64,000 nucleotides of DNA from Diploptera punctata (GCA_030220185.1 JASPKZ010004576.1:137001-201000), one strand, 5' to 3'; numbered from the stretch's first letter, positions 31,000 to 41,629 are shown. A program made the numbers and translations. The notes: generated from the sequence alone by a model not told the origin.

Positions 31000-32686
31000 C
31001 TGTAAAAGCTCCTTATTCACGGGTTAAAAATTTGGGACACAGTCCCTGTATTCGCGGCTAACAATTTATTTATTTGCGGATCCAGTCGGTGTATTAGAAG
31101 GATTAATGTCTTTTATTAACCATCGGTAACTTTTTTTTTTTTTACTGCAGGCTCATGCCAAGGCAGCTTTTATACAAGGAGCGATTCAAACCAAGTGGAC
31201 AAATTAAAATCGAAGCAAAACATACATAAATACATTATTTGACTGAAAGTAAGATAGGCCTACATACAATGTTATTTACAAATATGGGTCGCACGGGCAT
31301 TAAGCCGTACGTGCTGTTGACAGTCCGTTACAATAAGTTAATGTTTGGTAATAATGTACTTAAAACAAAAACGAAAACACAATAATATTACAATTAGATA
31401 ACAATACAATTACATTATACATTAACTTAGTTATGTATAATTATTAAGAAGTAATGGATTTGCAATTTGTTAACATATTTATTTATACATGAATGAGCAT
31501 TGTTCATATTTTCCGCGTTTTGTCCAAAAATCTACCCAAGTTTATCCAATTTTCTGGGCTTACCAATAACTTGTAGCATGCCAACCTTTCACGATTTGAA
31601 TTTAGAAATATTTCCGGTAATAACTGACGCCTCCAATATTCCAAATCGTTACATTTTCCTAATATATGTATCTCGTCTTCAAAGCTCCCGCACATTGGAC
31701 ATATTCTCATATCGTGATCGTCGCTAATTTTCAAAAATTTCCATGCCCCTAATCTGAACCAAGCAAGCCCTGATCTCTCTTTAAATCCTAGATTGAGTAC
31801 ATAAGATTATTTTCCCCAAACTTGTTTGAGGTCTCTTTGTAAAAACAGTGATCGTTTTCCCGCACATTCGGCCAAAATATGTTGTCGGTTTATATCTAAG
31901 TACCTCATTTTTTTTCCCACATATTCTTGCGATTTTCAATCACTTTTTCCCATACCCAACCCATCCCAATCTTTTGGAGTTCTCTCCTAACCTCGTCTGC
32001 CCAGAATTTCATATTTGCGTTACTATTTTAAGTAAAACAAGCCTTATTGTAACTAAGCCTGAAGTTTGTCGTTAAAAGCCACCACCGCCGCTCTAATTCA
32101 CGTGTCGCTAAGTCCTTTTATAAATGCCGCCCTCGCCACGATCGGTGTCTTATTGTTTCAACTTGTCATTCGTTGCATTAATTATGATTGAATAACACGT
32201 GTCTCTTCTGCTTTGTTGCCAATTTATAATGTAGAGTAAAAATAAAGAAAATTGCCGCTTAAAGTAAAAATATAAATGTTTGACTGTTTCCGTGTTGGCG
32301 AGTCGTTTGGCATCCATATCACGCTTGTTTCAATGTTAATGTATCAACTGTACGATTCATCAAGAAATCCGAAGACAAAATAAGGAATTTTTATTCGCTG
32401 AATTCACAACTAAATACCAATTTGAATTGAAAAACCTTATAAAAGCGGCAAAACAGGAAAAAATTACTAAGTTATTTAAGCGCCTGCCTAAACCTGACGC
32501 TAATAATTAATATAAATTGTTCAAAATGTCTCATTAATTCATTTCATTTTGGTAATTTTTATTTTATTTCGGAACCTTGGAACGTATCCCCTATATACCC
32601 ATATGGATTACCATTCAATATTCGCGGTTTCTCTATTCGCGGCATACTTACGGAACATATCTCCCGCCAATAACGAGCCTTTACTG
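31000..32686 (+). mobile_element. pogo/Tigger-like DNA transposon remnant with TA duplication
   Basis: Inverted ends flanked by TA: CTGTAAAAGCTCCTTATTCA at 31000 (TA at 30998-30999) and, in complement, CAGTAAAGGCTCGTTATTGG at 32686 (TA at 32687-32688). Subterminal TATTCGCGG blocks lie on both sides. Near 32330-32400 a plus-strand frame reads NVNVSTVRFIKKSEDKIRN, resembling the helix-turn-helix of pogo/Tigger transposases. No DDE catalytic domain is visible. A separate LINE (31131-32085) is inserted inside. Confidence 0.65.
31131..32085 (-). mobile_element. LINE (family D) 3' part with poly(A) tail, nested in the pogo-like element
   Basis: On the minus strand it ends CATGAGCCTGCAGTA followed by a 13-base A run (T run at 31131-31143). 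Upstream it encodes FWADEVRRELQKIGMGWVW, then SGLAWFRLGAWKFLKI and MRICPMCGSFEDEIHILGKC. This is a CxxC...H....C zinc-knuckle-like C-terminus as in several insect LINE polymerases. Frames are broken by stops. Confidence 0.7.
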
Positions 32687-32792
32687 TAAAGAGAAACACC
32701 TATGTCGAAATATGAACCTCGGAAGTCCACGGAAACAAATTTCCTACAGACACGTATAGACAGTTCTAATCTGATGAATTCAACATTCCTGT

Positions 32793-32851
32793 GGTTAAGG
32801 CATTGTGCTACAAGCCGGAAGGTCGAGGGTTCAAGTCCCGGTGGGTCTGAT
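32793..32851 (+). mobile_element. SINE-2 head fragment
   Basis: TGGTTAAGGCATTGTGCTAC, AAGGTCGAGGGTTCAAGTCC match the box A to box B part of SINE-2; body absent. Confidence 0.7.
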
Positions 32852-33185
32852 ATTAATTTTTCTTTTCACAATATCATTATAATATTAAAATATGATCCAA
32901 TATTGGAACTGTGTTAAAATAACAGTATTGGAAAATGTTAAATAACATAGATTACTGCTTATAAAAGTGGTGGTGTAAAATTCTCAAACATAGATACTAC
33001 TAAATGAAACCGGCCGTTGGCGTTGGTAATGACAACATTGTTGTAAACCAGGGATCCTAGTAGTGATTATTGTAATCTTGTACTATATTGTTGACTGATC
33101 TTTGTTGTGTAAATCTGTAATATTGAAAGGCTCGAAATAGCAATATTTTGTGAATATATTAACTTTTTCTCACATCATGTAGTAA
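32852..33185. other. No recognisable gene
   Basis: No motif recognised. Confidence 0.35.
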
Positions 33186-33189
33186 TTAA

Positions 33190-33478
33190 TACCACTCTAA
33201 AAAGATGTTCAGTTGAATCTGTTTAGAAGGTGGAATTGGGATGTACTCGAACATCCACCAATTTCACCAGACTTAAGCATTTGTTACTATAAATTATTCT
33301 CAATGTTCAAAGAACTTCTACAAGATATTAGATTTCAATCATGAGTTGATATCCAGAAAACTATAGATCGATTAAAATAAAGAGATATCCAGAAATGATG
33401 GTGCAGATGGATTGCTCCGTCTTCCAAGGTTTGGCAACGTGTAGTTGACTTGGCAGGAGACTATAAATTAAGTTCGTA
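33190..33478 (+). pseudogene. mariner transposase C-terminal remnant
   Basis: Plus-strand reading WNWDVLEHPPISPDLSIC then LFSMFKELLQDIRFQS, and VWQRVVDLAGDYK. It aligns with the mariner segment W-x-x-L-x-H-P-P-Y-S-P-D-L-A-P-x-D-Y-H-L-F and the C-terminal V...G-D-Y. The third catalytic Asp position reads Y (CYY for CDY), and stops are present. Different from the mariner at 40101. Confidence 0.75.
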
Positions 33479-33567
33479 ATGGCAAAAGTAACCTGTTGTT
33501 GCCATTATTTATCGTATGACCTAGAACAACGGTCGGCAACTGGTGGACCGCGGTTCAAGTCCGGGCC

Positions 33568-33865
33568 GTGGAACATGAAAAGTCCGGACCGCGGAAGTCT
33601 TTTCTCCAAATTCAGATAATAGAGTTGCAAGAAAACATTTATTTGCAAACGTATAAAACTGCATCCAACGAAGAATTTTGGAGTAAACATGTTCCAGAAA
33701 AATATGGAAATTGTAAAATATTAGCCATTTATCTGGCTACTATGTTTGGCTCCTCATATGTTTCTGAAACTTTATTTTCAAAAATTAATTTTTTGAAAAA
33801 AAACAAATAATGTTCAAGATTAACAGTCGCCCACCTTGAAGACATTCTTCTTCCCATAAGGTGAT
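33568..33865 (+). pseudogene. hAT-superfamily transposase C-terminus (dimerisation domain)
   Basis: Encodes FWSKHVPEKYGNCKILAIYL, then FGSSYVSETLFSKINFLKKN, a stop, and CSRLTVAHLEDILLPI. The S-Y-x-x-E-x-x-F-S-x-x-N-x-x-K-x-x-x-R-x-x-L-x-x-x-H-L-x-D pattern is the hAT C-terminal dimerisation domain seen in BED/GTF2IRD2-like transposases. One in-frame stop; the catalytic core is not present. Confidence 0.75.
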
Positions 33866-34170
33866 ATTCGTGTGAACCTAACTTCAAAAAACCGTATCAA
33901 GACAGCAAATATAATTCCTCCCATTGATGTTTAGTGAAAATGTGCCTATCTATTGTATTTCATATAATTTTGGGAGTGAAAATGAAAATAAAAAAATAGG
34001 ACCTCGATAAAATTTCTCCAAAGTATCCTGACCTCACCTAAAATTACTTGCCGACCCCTGCCCTAATATATTGGGATAGTGCAAAAGATCTTTTTCAAGT
34101 ACCGGTATTAAGGACAATCTTCCTGCCCAATCTGATTTATGTATAGTGAATTGAAGGTGTAGAGTAAATC
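33866..34170. other. No recognisable gene
   Basis: Possible 3' flank of the hAT element (ACTTGCCGACCCCTGCCC near 34047 resembles the complement of CGGTCGGCAACTGG near 33511, perhaps hAT termini). Confidence 0.4.
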
Positions 34171-34174
34171 AAAA

Positions 34175-35119
34175 TCTAATATATAAAAATGAATATTTGT
34201 TTGTTTGTTGGTTTGTTTGTTCGTACTTTCTACGCGGCCATACCGTTGATCCGATTGTGATGAGACTTTTTGCAAAATTTTCAGGAGATTCCCGAGATGA
34301 ATATAGGCTATAAGAAAGTTGTGATACTCAACTCCTACACCCTTAAAAATCGTCCTTTGTAGTGGAAAAAGTGAAAAAAGTAGCTCTTTAGACGCTTAAA
34401 TGGCTTATGCTGCCTAAACCATAACAAATACACAAAATTAATGTATACAGAATTGAATATCTCGAAAAGCTCTACAAAAAAGTCCAGGATACCATATGTT
34501 TATCTCTTACGGATAACCCACAATAACTATTTTTGTCTTTCATTGATGCCAAGAAGATCGAGACAAGTACGTAGATTCCTGTGCAAGCATAGCAGCATAT
34601 GGCAGATTTTCTTTTACGGATAACTCACAATAACGAATTTTTCTTTTAGTTCATTAATGCCAAGAAGATCGATTCCCGGGCAACATCGGGTAATCAGCAC
34701 GGGGAATCTTGAAGTAATCACGATGTACATTTATAATTATTTTTCAATTTGCTTATTCAATTACTCATAAGAAGTAGGCCTATATTAATTTTTGTCTTGC
34801 AGCTCATTTATGCCAAGAAGATGGGGATGAGTAGATTCCCGACAACGTCGGGTAAACAGCACGGGGTATCTAAAAATAATTAAATAAGATACGAATTTTT
34901 TCCTTCCACTTATTTAACTAAACATAAAACACATTAATTTTTGTATTTCAGCTCATATAGGACCTATGTCAAGAAGATCGGAACGCCGGGTAATCAGCAT
35001 GGGGTATCTAAAAAAATGTAAATTTATAATTATTTTTCCTTTTACTTATTCAAGTAAACATAAAAGCACATTAATTTTAATTTATTTAGGCGTAACAGCG
35101 CACACCGGGTATTAGCTAG
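34175..35119 (+). mobile_element. Probable non-autonomous Helitron
   Basis: Begins TCTAATATATAAAAATGAAT after A and ends GGGTATTAGCTAG before T, i.e. 5'-TC and CTAG-3' inserted between host A and T. The early GTTTGTTTGTTCG and GTTGATCCGATTGTGATG blocks are like insect Helitrons. The interior has three or four direct sub-repeats (ATGCCAAGAAGATCG ... GGGTAATCAGCACGGGG) of about 160-190 bp. No Rep/helicase ORF. Confidence 0.6.
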
Positions 35120-35267
35120 TACTTTATAAACATAATTGTGTTGTATTTTATAACATGTAATCATATATGTTTATTGTACTTAGATGTGAGACTATTTTTT
35201 TGTACTTTTTAAAATCTTGTTGAGTGGCAGACAAGGCCTTAAGGTCTTCTGCCAGGTAAAATAAAGC

Positions 35268-35275
<8 letters not shown>
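35120..35275 (+). mobile_element. LINE 3' terminus (family E-like) with hairpin
   Basis: TTGAGTGGCAGACAAGGCCT then TAAGGTCTTCTGCCAGG forms a stem-loop, followed by AAATAAAGC and (TTA)n. Same architecture as 28660-28727 and 58897-58960, different sequence. Confidence 0.55.

Positions 35276-35314
<39 letters not shown>
35268..35314. repeat. (ATT)n microsatellite
   Basis: TTA repeat continuing from the LINE 3' end. Confidence 0.95.
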
Positions 35315-35315
<1 letters not shown>

Positions 35316-35319
35316 ACTA

Positions 35320-35775
35320 TTTGAATATGTATCCTCCTTTACGTTTACTTCATTTATTTACTTTTCAAGAAACTGTTAGATTGTGGAAAGGAGTTGTGCA
35401 ACACAACGAAGGGGGATGAAGCCTTTCACAGCAAACTTAGAAACTTGTGACGCTTGTAATAAATTAGCAGTTTCATTTCAGGAGAAACTTACAAAATTAA
35501 CTCGTGGTATCATTTTACAAACCTTCCTGTGTTCGACTCTTCTTCTTGCATTACGTGTAAAGCATTCTCTGTTAAATTCTACACACTGAAATAGTAACAA
35601 CTATAAATACCAATAATTGAAGACACATTTTTTTCATTTCTAAATAACTTAATTGCATTTTTAATAAGCTATAAAATTCTATAAAGTAGCCAGAACTGTT
35701 TTTAATTGCATTACTAGTATTAGCAGTAAGAATATATTTCTAATTTTGCACCAGTTAAAAGTTCGGAATAATTCA
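35320..35775. other. No recognisable gene
   Basis: A 68-codon ORF at 35383-35589 has no recognisable domain. Confidence 0.35.
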
Positions 35776-35777
35776 TT

Positions 35778-35802
35778 ATTATCATTATTATTATTATTAT
35801 TA

Positions 35803-35844
<42 letters not shown>

Positions 35845-35852
35845 GCTAATAC
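35778..35852. repeat. (ATT)n microsatellite
   Basis: Imperfect ATT repeat. Confidence 0.95.
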
Positions 35853-35854
35853 AC

Positions 35855-36250
35855 GGCGTGCGTTGCTTCGCCTAAATAAATGAAATATTAGAGGTTAATT
35901 AAATTGTATAGTATATGCTGAGACGAACCAAACATGGCGGTGTTGGTATTTCTAATTTAGGATTTCAGGTGAACTCTACTTTTTAATTGTCGGATTTCGC
36001 TTATGTTTGGATAATATCTATCCCGTTTTATTTCAATAAGATGTACTGAGTTTCGTTGTAAAACATCGCAAATTGTGACCGCTAGGGCAATTTTTAATTT
36101 TTACTTCAGGTGAACTTCTCTACACGTAATGGTTTTAAAAGGGCCTCAATTGTGAATGTAAACCATCGAGGGACCCCAATCTCACGCAACACAAAAAAAT
36201 TAATCAATATCGATCCAGGCGTTTAGGAGGAGTAGAGTGGCACAACAACA
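35855..36250. repeat. Family G (280-bp unit), single copy
   Basis: Contains GTCGGATTTCGCTTATG, TGTACTGAGTTTCGTTGT, GTGACCGCTAGGGCAATTTT and GGTGAACTTCTCTACACG in the same order as the tandem units at 38570-39420. Left end TTAGCTAATACACGGCGTGC with GCTTCGCC resembles a mobile-element terminus. Confidence 0.65.
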
Positions 36251-36261
36251 TACAGACGAAT

Positions 36262-36640
36262 TATAATATAAGCCTAATATAATTATAATATAAAATAAAA
36301 TATATATAATACATAAATAATAATATAATTAATATATATAATATAATATAATATAATATTATAATATAATATAATATAATATAATATAAAATATAATATA
36401 ATATAATAGAATATAATAAATATAATATAATATAATATAAATATAATATCTATAATAACTATCAAAATACTATAATATCATATCATTAAATACATCTCCA
36501 TCATACTATAATATAATATCATATACTCATAATCCTACATACTCTATTACTCTTACATATCTCTAATATAATCAATACTAATATATATATACCATATAAT
36601 CTACTATACTCATATACTTATATAATCTAACGGAATGTAA
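36262..36640. repeat. AT-rich low-complexity tract (ATAATATA)n
   Basis: About 380 bp of nearly pure A/T with ATAAT and ATATAAT repeats, with sporadic C in the right half. Confidence 0.9.
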
Positions 36641-36644
36641 TGTA

Positions 36645-37135
36645 ATAACATAATATATAATTATATTTAATCTAATTAATTAAACGAGACATTAGTGTTA
36701 TGGTTGTGTTCAACTAAGAAATATAATAGGTAACTAGATAAACAAACATTCGGAATAATCTATCGGTTGTTGGAGTCGTTTAGATGTGTGCGAACAATCC
36801 AACAGTACATTAATGAATGTATAGAAATGAATGGGTATCTTTAGACTTATTAAGAGATTGCAGAAACCCAACGACAAAATTTAGCTAACCATATTTGAAA
36901 ATATACTGTTTGAAAGTCAAGCTCGTTATTTGCTGAAACATTCTGTACCGTAATGGCTAAATTTTGTAAATACAGTTGGTTATTTCTTGTTAATCGTCGA
37001 TTTTAATCGAATCCCTAATTATAGTCGAGGTATCTCATACTATTCAATAGTCTACACCTATTTTTGTAATGGAGTGCGAGTGTTAAAAATAAACAGCTTA
37101 TAAACATATATTTATCTGAACAACACCTTGGACCT
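36645..37135. other. No recognisable gene
   Basis: No motif recognised. Confidence 0.35.
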
Positions 37136-37139
37136 TCTG

Positions 37140-37460
37140 CTTCTTATTCAAAATTTCCCTCATTTGTCATAACTGCCCACTTCCATTCATATAATGTATT
37201 TCTATATTGAACATATATTTAAGTTTATATATATACCTGTAATTAAATTTTTCAAGTCCCGATTTATTAGTGGTTTTAAATTTTATAATGCAGTTTCCTT
37301 AAAAGGTCCATATATTCTTCTGAAATCTTTCTTTCAAAATCAGCCAGTTGAGATTTTTAATGTTCAGTCAGAACCCAGGCTTCACTCCTGCAAGTTAACT
37401 GGGTTAATTAGTATTTCATACATTCCGGTTTTTGTTTCATGTCTCAAATAATTTGAATGT
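37140..37460 (-). mobile_element. Degenerate RTE-like fragment
   Basis: AAAATTTCCCTCATTTGTC, CCACTTCCATTCATATAATG and a following TATTTAAGTTT block match the complement of family A (GEGNFEE, NTLY/GNGQ region). Similarity fades after about 37260. Confidence 0.5.
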
Positions 37461-37464
37461 ATTT

Positions 37465-37860
37465 TATTTATTGAAAGTAACATTTCTTAGCTTTTTGTAT
37501 TCTTATATTTATTTCTTCCTGGATATTGTTAAGTTTATGTAGTCCCATTAAAAATGAGTCCATAAATTAATCCATTATGAAGTAATGTCAATTTTACTGT
37601 TTGGCACTCGCTTATATGGAGTGCCAATTCTAACAAAACTATCACAGTATCAGTCAATTCCAGCTGCGCCCGAGTAGCCAATAGCTTGACCTTAAATTGG
37701 TGAAACAATAATTTCTCCTGCCTGTTATTTAAAGGTTCCGGACCGCAAAGAAAACAAGATCATGTAAAACTCTAAGTTATTATTGTACATTATTGCGTAA
37801 TTTGACACAAATATAAGTAATTTCTACCCGTTTGTTTTTGTATTGTTTTATAAACTACTA
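37465..37860. other. No recognisable gene
   Basis: No motif recognised. Confidence 0.35.
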
Positions 37861-37861
37861 G

Positions 37862-38290
37862 CGCGACCAGCCTCATGGGCGTTTCTGACTACTGTTAATG
37901 AAAGTCCTGGGTTCGATTCCCGGTCAAACCATAGGATATTTCCCTTAAAGGTAATTATTTGAAGCTACCACACCTACAATTCCCTAGTAAAGTTGTAAGC
38001 ATAGCATGAAAATGGTATGATTGCAGTGAAGGACCTGCCTTCGGGCAGAATTACTATGGATGGATGGTAATTATTCATGTTATTGCCCATTGTCTGGAAT
38101 TTAGGTTAAGTTTAGGTTAAGAACTCTCCTGGCGCTTCATTATCATTTATCACCCATCATATCATCGGAGTAACGTAACTCCGCCTTCCAGGTGCACCAA
38201 CCTAAGAAATGGATTACGATTCTGCAAATGCTAGGGGAGAAAGTCAGAAGTGTCATAAAAGACAACCTGGTGGCATTAGACAAACAGTAT
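37862..38290 (+). mobile_element. SINE-3 copy interrupted by a SINE-1 3' fragment
   Basis: SINE-3 head (GGGTTCGATTCCCGGTCAAA) and TTTCCCTTAAAGGTAATTATT, then an insertion. SINE-3 resumes with GCCCATTGTCTGGAATTTAG through CCGCCTTCCAGGTGC to ACAACCTGGTGGCATTAGAC. Confidence 0.85.
37960..38065 (+). mobile_element. SINE-1 3' fragment, 5'-truncated, with 10-bp duplication
   Basis: About 106 bp from GAAGCTACCACACCTACAAT to the GGATGGAT tail, flanked by GGTAATTATT (37950-37959 and 38066-38075). A 5'-truncated SINE with a target duplication shows LINE-type retrotransposition. Confidence 0.88.
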
Positions 38291-38569
38291 AAATAAACAA
38301 CTAGCCGACCACCCAACAGACGTAATCTTGCCCGAAAGTTCAATTCACGTGTCATGGCCGGACGATAAACATAGAAGTTACTTTTTACCATAAAATTCAC
38401 TAATTAATAAGTTCACAATAATACTTCTCACTGTCATCTGTTTTGGCTCAAGAAACGTACATTATGACGTCACATTGTTGTCGCGCAGAGTATGTCGGTA
38501 ATGCAGATGACTTTACATCTGATATAAATAAAATTCCTATTACCCGATCGCTGCGCCACCTACCGGGTT

Positions 38570-39420
38570 CCACTTGAATACACACAGAAAATCTAATCAA
38601 AATCGGTCGAGTCGTTTAAACAGTTTTCAATTTCGGATTTCAAGTAACTTCCATTTGTAATTGTCTGAGTTTGCTCATTTTTGGACAATATCTACCTCGA
38701 TTTATTTTAATACGATATAGGCCCTACTGAGTTTCGTTATGAAACATAGAAAACTGTGACAGCTAGAGCGATTTTTAAATTTTCACTTCTTGAGAACTCC
38801 TACACCTGGTGGTTTTAGAAGGTTCAATTGTGAATCTAAAACATCCAGAGATCAACTCAAACAAACACAACAATTTTCATCAAAATTGGTGCTCTCGTTT
38901 AGGCAGTTTTTAATTTCGGATTTCAAGTAAACCTCCAATTCTAATTGTCTGATTTCGCTCATTTTTAGATAACACCTACCTCGGTTTATTTTAACAGGAC
39001 ATACTGAGTTTCGTTGTGAAACGTCGAAAATTATGACCGCTACAGCGATTTTTAAATTTTCATTACAGAGGAAATCCTACACCTAATGATTTTAGAGGGT
39101 ACAATTGTAAATCTGAGCCTTCCAGGGACTCACTCAAACACAGACAAAACATATCATCAAAATGAGTCCAGTCGTATAGGCATTTTTTTAAATTTCGGAT
39201 TTCAAGTAAACCCCCAATTCTATCGGTTAGCTTACGCTAATAACTCGGTTTATTTTAATTGGGTATTCCGAGTTTTGCTGTGAAGCATTGAAAATTTCAA
39301 TCGCAAGACAGATTTTTAAATTTTCGTTTCTGGTGAACAGCTACACCTAATGATTTTAGAACAGAATAGATAATGGCTCAACACTCACCGCATCTGAAAC
39401 CCTGTATGTACAAATTTTCA
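38570..39420 (+). repeat. Tandem repeat, about 280-bp unit, three copies (family G)
   Basis: The block TTTCGGATTTCAAGTAA recurs at 38631, 38914 and 39193 (spacings 283 and 279). It is followed each time by a GTCTGATTTCGCTCATTTT-like block (lost in the third unit), CTGAGTTTCGTTGTGAAAC, GCGATTTTTAAATTTTC and CTACACCTAATGATTTTAGA. Units diverge noticeably, so the array is old. Downstream TCGGTTGAACGGTATAGAAG and ACATACAGATATACATTCG look like a mobile-element 3' end. Confidence 0.8.
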
Positions 39421-39486
39421 CGAAGTTCGGTTGAACGGTATAGAAGTCTATAAAGGACATACAGATATACATTCGTTTTTATATAT

Positions 39487-39647
39487 GTAAATTATTATTA
39501 TTATTACTATTATTATTATTATTATTATTACTATTATTATTATTACTATTATTATTATTATTACTATTATTATATTATTATTATTATTACTATTATTATT
39601 ATTAGTATTACTATTATTATTACTATTATTATTATTACTATTATTAC

Positions 39648-39684
<37 letters not shown>

Positions 39685-40000
39685 TTTATTATTATTACTA
39701 TTATTATTACTATTATTTTTATTATTACTATTCTTATTATTATTACTATTATTATTATAACTATTATTATTATTACTATTATTATTATTACATTATTATT
39801 ATTACTATTATTATTATTATTATTACTATTATTATTATTACTATTATATTATTACTATTATTATTATTACTTTATTATTATTACTATTATTATTATTATA
39901 TTATTATTATTATGGCTATTATTGTTATTGATATTATTATTATTTACTATTATTATTATATTATTATTATATTATTATTATTATTATAGTATTATTACTA
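39487..40000. repeat. (TTA)n/(TTACTATTA)n array, about 510 bp
   Basis: Long imperfect trinucleotide array with regularly spaced ACT variants. Longest simple repeat in the window. Confidence 0.95.
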
Positions 40001-40100
40001 GCCCTGATATTGAGGGTGTTCTCATGAAAAAATTTTGAAACATTTTACATATTTTCATTATCCTACCTAGTACACATCGAAAAATGGGCATTATATATAT

Positions 40101-41220
40101 ACGAGGGTCATACTGAAAGTCATGAGCAACATTTTTTTAAACAATCATAATATTTATTTTAGACAAACCAAGTACACCATGTTAATCTACAGACCTTTGT
40201 GCTACTTTTCAACATAGTCTCCATTTCTTTGCACACATTTTGTCCAGCGTTCTACAAGCTTGAAAATTCCCTTATGATAGAAGTCCGTTCCAGCTGCTCG
40301 AAGACACTGACGCACTGCTTTCCGAATATCCTCCAGCGTCTCGTAGCGTTGGCTTCTCATCTGCTCCTTCACATAACCGAAAAGATGGTAGTCGGAGGGT
40401 GCCAAATCGGGACTATAGGGAGAATGCGGAAGAGTTTCCCACCCAAATGCCCTGATCTTCTCCACAGTGGCACGAGCAGTGTGAGAACGCGCGTTATCGT
40501 GTTGCAGAATTATCTTCCTTCCAGGGCATTTGTCGTGCAATGCACGACGGAGCTTCACAAGTGTCTGGATATAGCGGGCAGCATTTATGGTTTGTCCAGG
40601 TTCAAGAAATTCAACCAGAATGCAACCTTGCGCATCCCAGAAGACGCTGCCCATAATTTTCCCAACAGATTGCACTGTCTTCGCTTTTTTCTTTGATGAC
40701 GAATTCAAGTGGTGCCATTCCATACTCTGGCGTTTTGTTTCAGTCTCGTAGCGATGAAACCAGCTTTCGTCACCCGCCACAATACTCGTCAAAAAATCAT
40801 CACCTTCATTTCGAAATCTCTGAAGAAGGTTATGGGTGATGGTTCTTCTCTGAAGTTTGTGGTCTTCACTCAATAAACGTGGAACCCTACGGGCACTAAC
40901 GTTTCGGTAACCTAAGCTGTGAATCATTTCTTGCACTGCAGTGTATCCTACTGCAAGTTTTGTAGCGATTTCATTCACTGTGATACGCCTGTCGTCTCTA
41001 ATGAGCGCATCAACTCTTTCCTTGTTGCAATCCGTGGAGGCAGAGCGTGGGCGACCGCTACGAGGTTCATCTTTGATACTCGTGTTCCCATCTTTAAAAT
41101 GTTTCACCCATCTCCTAACACTGCTAGCACCGATGCAGGCATCTCCATAAGCACATTGAAGTCTTTGGTGAATATCAACAGCAGATTGGTCCTCTTTAAC
41201 AAGGAATTCAATGACAATTG
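40101..41220 (-). mobile_element. mariner element, 5' end lost
   Basis: The 3' terminal inverted repeat ACGAGGGTCATACTGAAAG begins at 40101 after TA. The element runs to 41220, where the sequence switches abruptly to a SINE-1 in reverse orientation. The 5' inverted repeat and the first codons of the transposase are missing; they are not found on the far side of the SINE. Confidence 0.9.
40202..41220 (-). pseudogene. mariner transposase, nearly complete (D34D)
   Basis: Cut-and-paste transposase of the mariner family. The frame is open from the SINE junction through VIEFLVKEDQSAVDIHQRLQ, CIGASSVRRWVKHFKDG, DEPRSGRPRSAS and a second helix-turn-helix (ITVNEIATKLAVGYTAVQEM). The catalytic core follows: IVAGDESWFHRYE (Asp 1), ILQHDNARSHTA (Asp 2) and PYSPDLAPSDYHLF (Asp 3). 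Exactly 34 residues lie between Asp 2 and Asp 3. The linker WVKHF and C-terminal GDYVEK are present; stop at 40202. About 10-15 N-terminal residues and the start codon are lost at the junction. No internal stop or frameshift, so it decayed little before being truncated. Confidence 0.93.
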
Positions 41221-41506
41221 CTATGCTTTGCAGTTTTACTAGGGAATTATATGTGTGGTAGCTTCCAGTTGCTTTCCAAACCGATAAATAATGATGATGA
41301 TGATGATGATGACAATGATAAGAATGATGATGATGCTAATGTCCGGATGATTTTCGGTGACCGTTGGGGTCTAAGCTTCCTGACATTTGTCTTACAGGTG
41401 ACGAAAAACCCCGAAAAGAAACTCACTCAGAAGCCTGACCCGTCGGGAATCAAACCCGGCCCGCTGCTTGATAAGGCAGCACGTTACCTTGAGAACACAG
41501 TGGTGG
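41221..41506 (-). mobile_element. SINE-1 copy, 3'-truncated at the mariner junction
   Basis: Reverse orientation; lacks the CGGGCAGAATTACTATGG tail and begins at CTATGCTTTGCAGTTTTACT. Head at right ends CTTGAGAACACAGTGGTGG. More diverged than other copies. Carries (GAT)n at about 41290-41330. Confidence 0.82.
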
Positions 41507-41507
41507 G

Positions 41508-41542
<35 letters not shown>
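41508..41542. repeat. (TA)n microsatellite
   Basis: Pure TA repeat adjoining the SINE-1 head. Confidence 0.95.
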
Positions 41543-41544
<2 letters not shown>

Positions 41545-41629
41545 ATTTTTGTTTATTTCGGAACCAAACTCAGCATATAGCTTAATTTAAAAAAAGTTTC
41601 ATTTCGTTTACTAACTAAATTGGACCATT

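Noticed and set aside
33505..33690. Minus-strand ORF reading FHGPDLNRGPPVADRCSRSY
   Set aside because: Overlaps the hAT flank on the opposite strand with no domain and is interrupted; considered a shadow.
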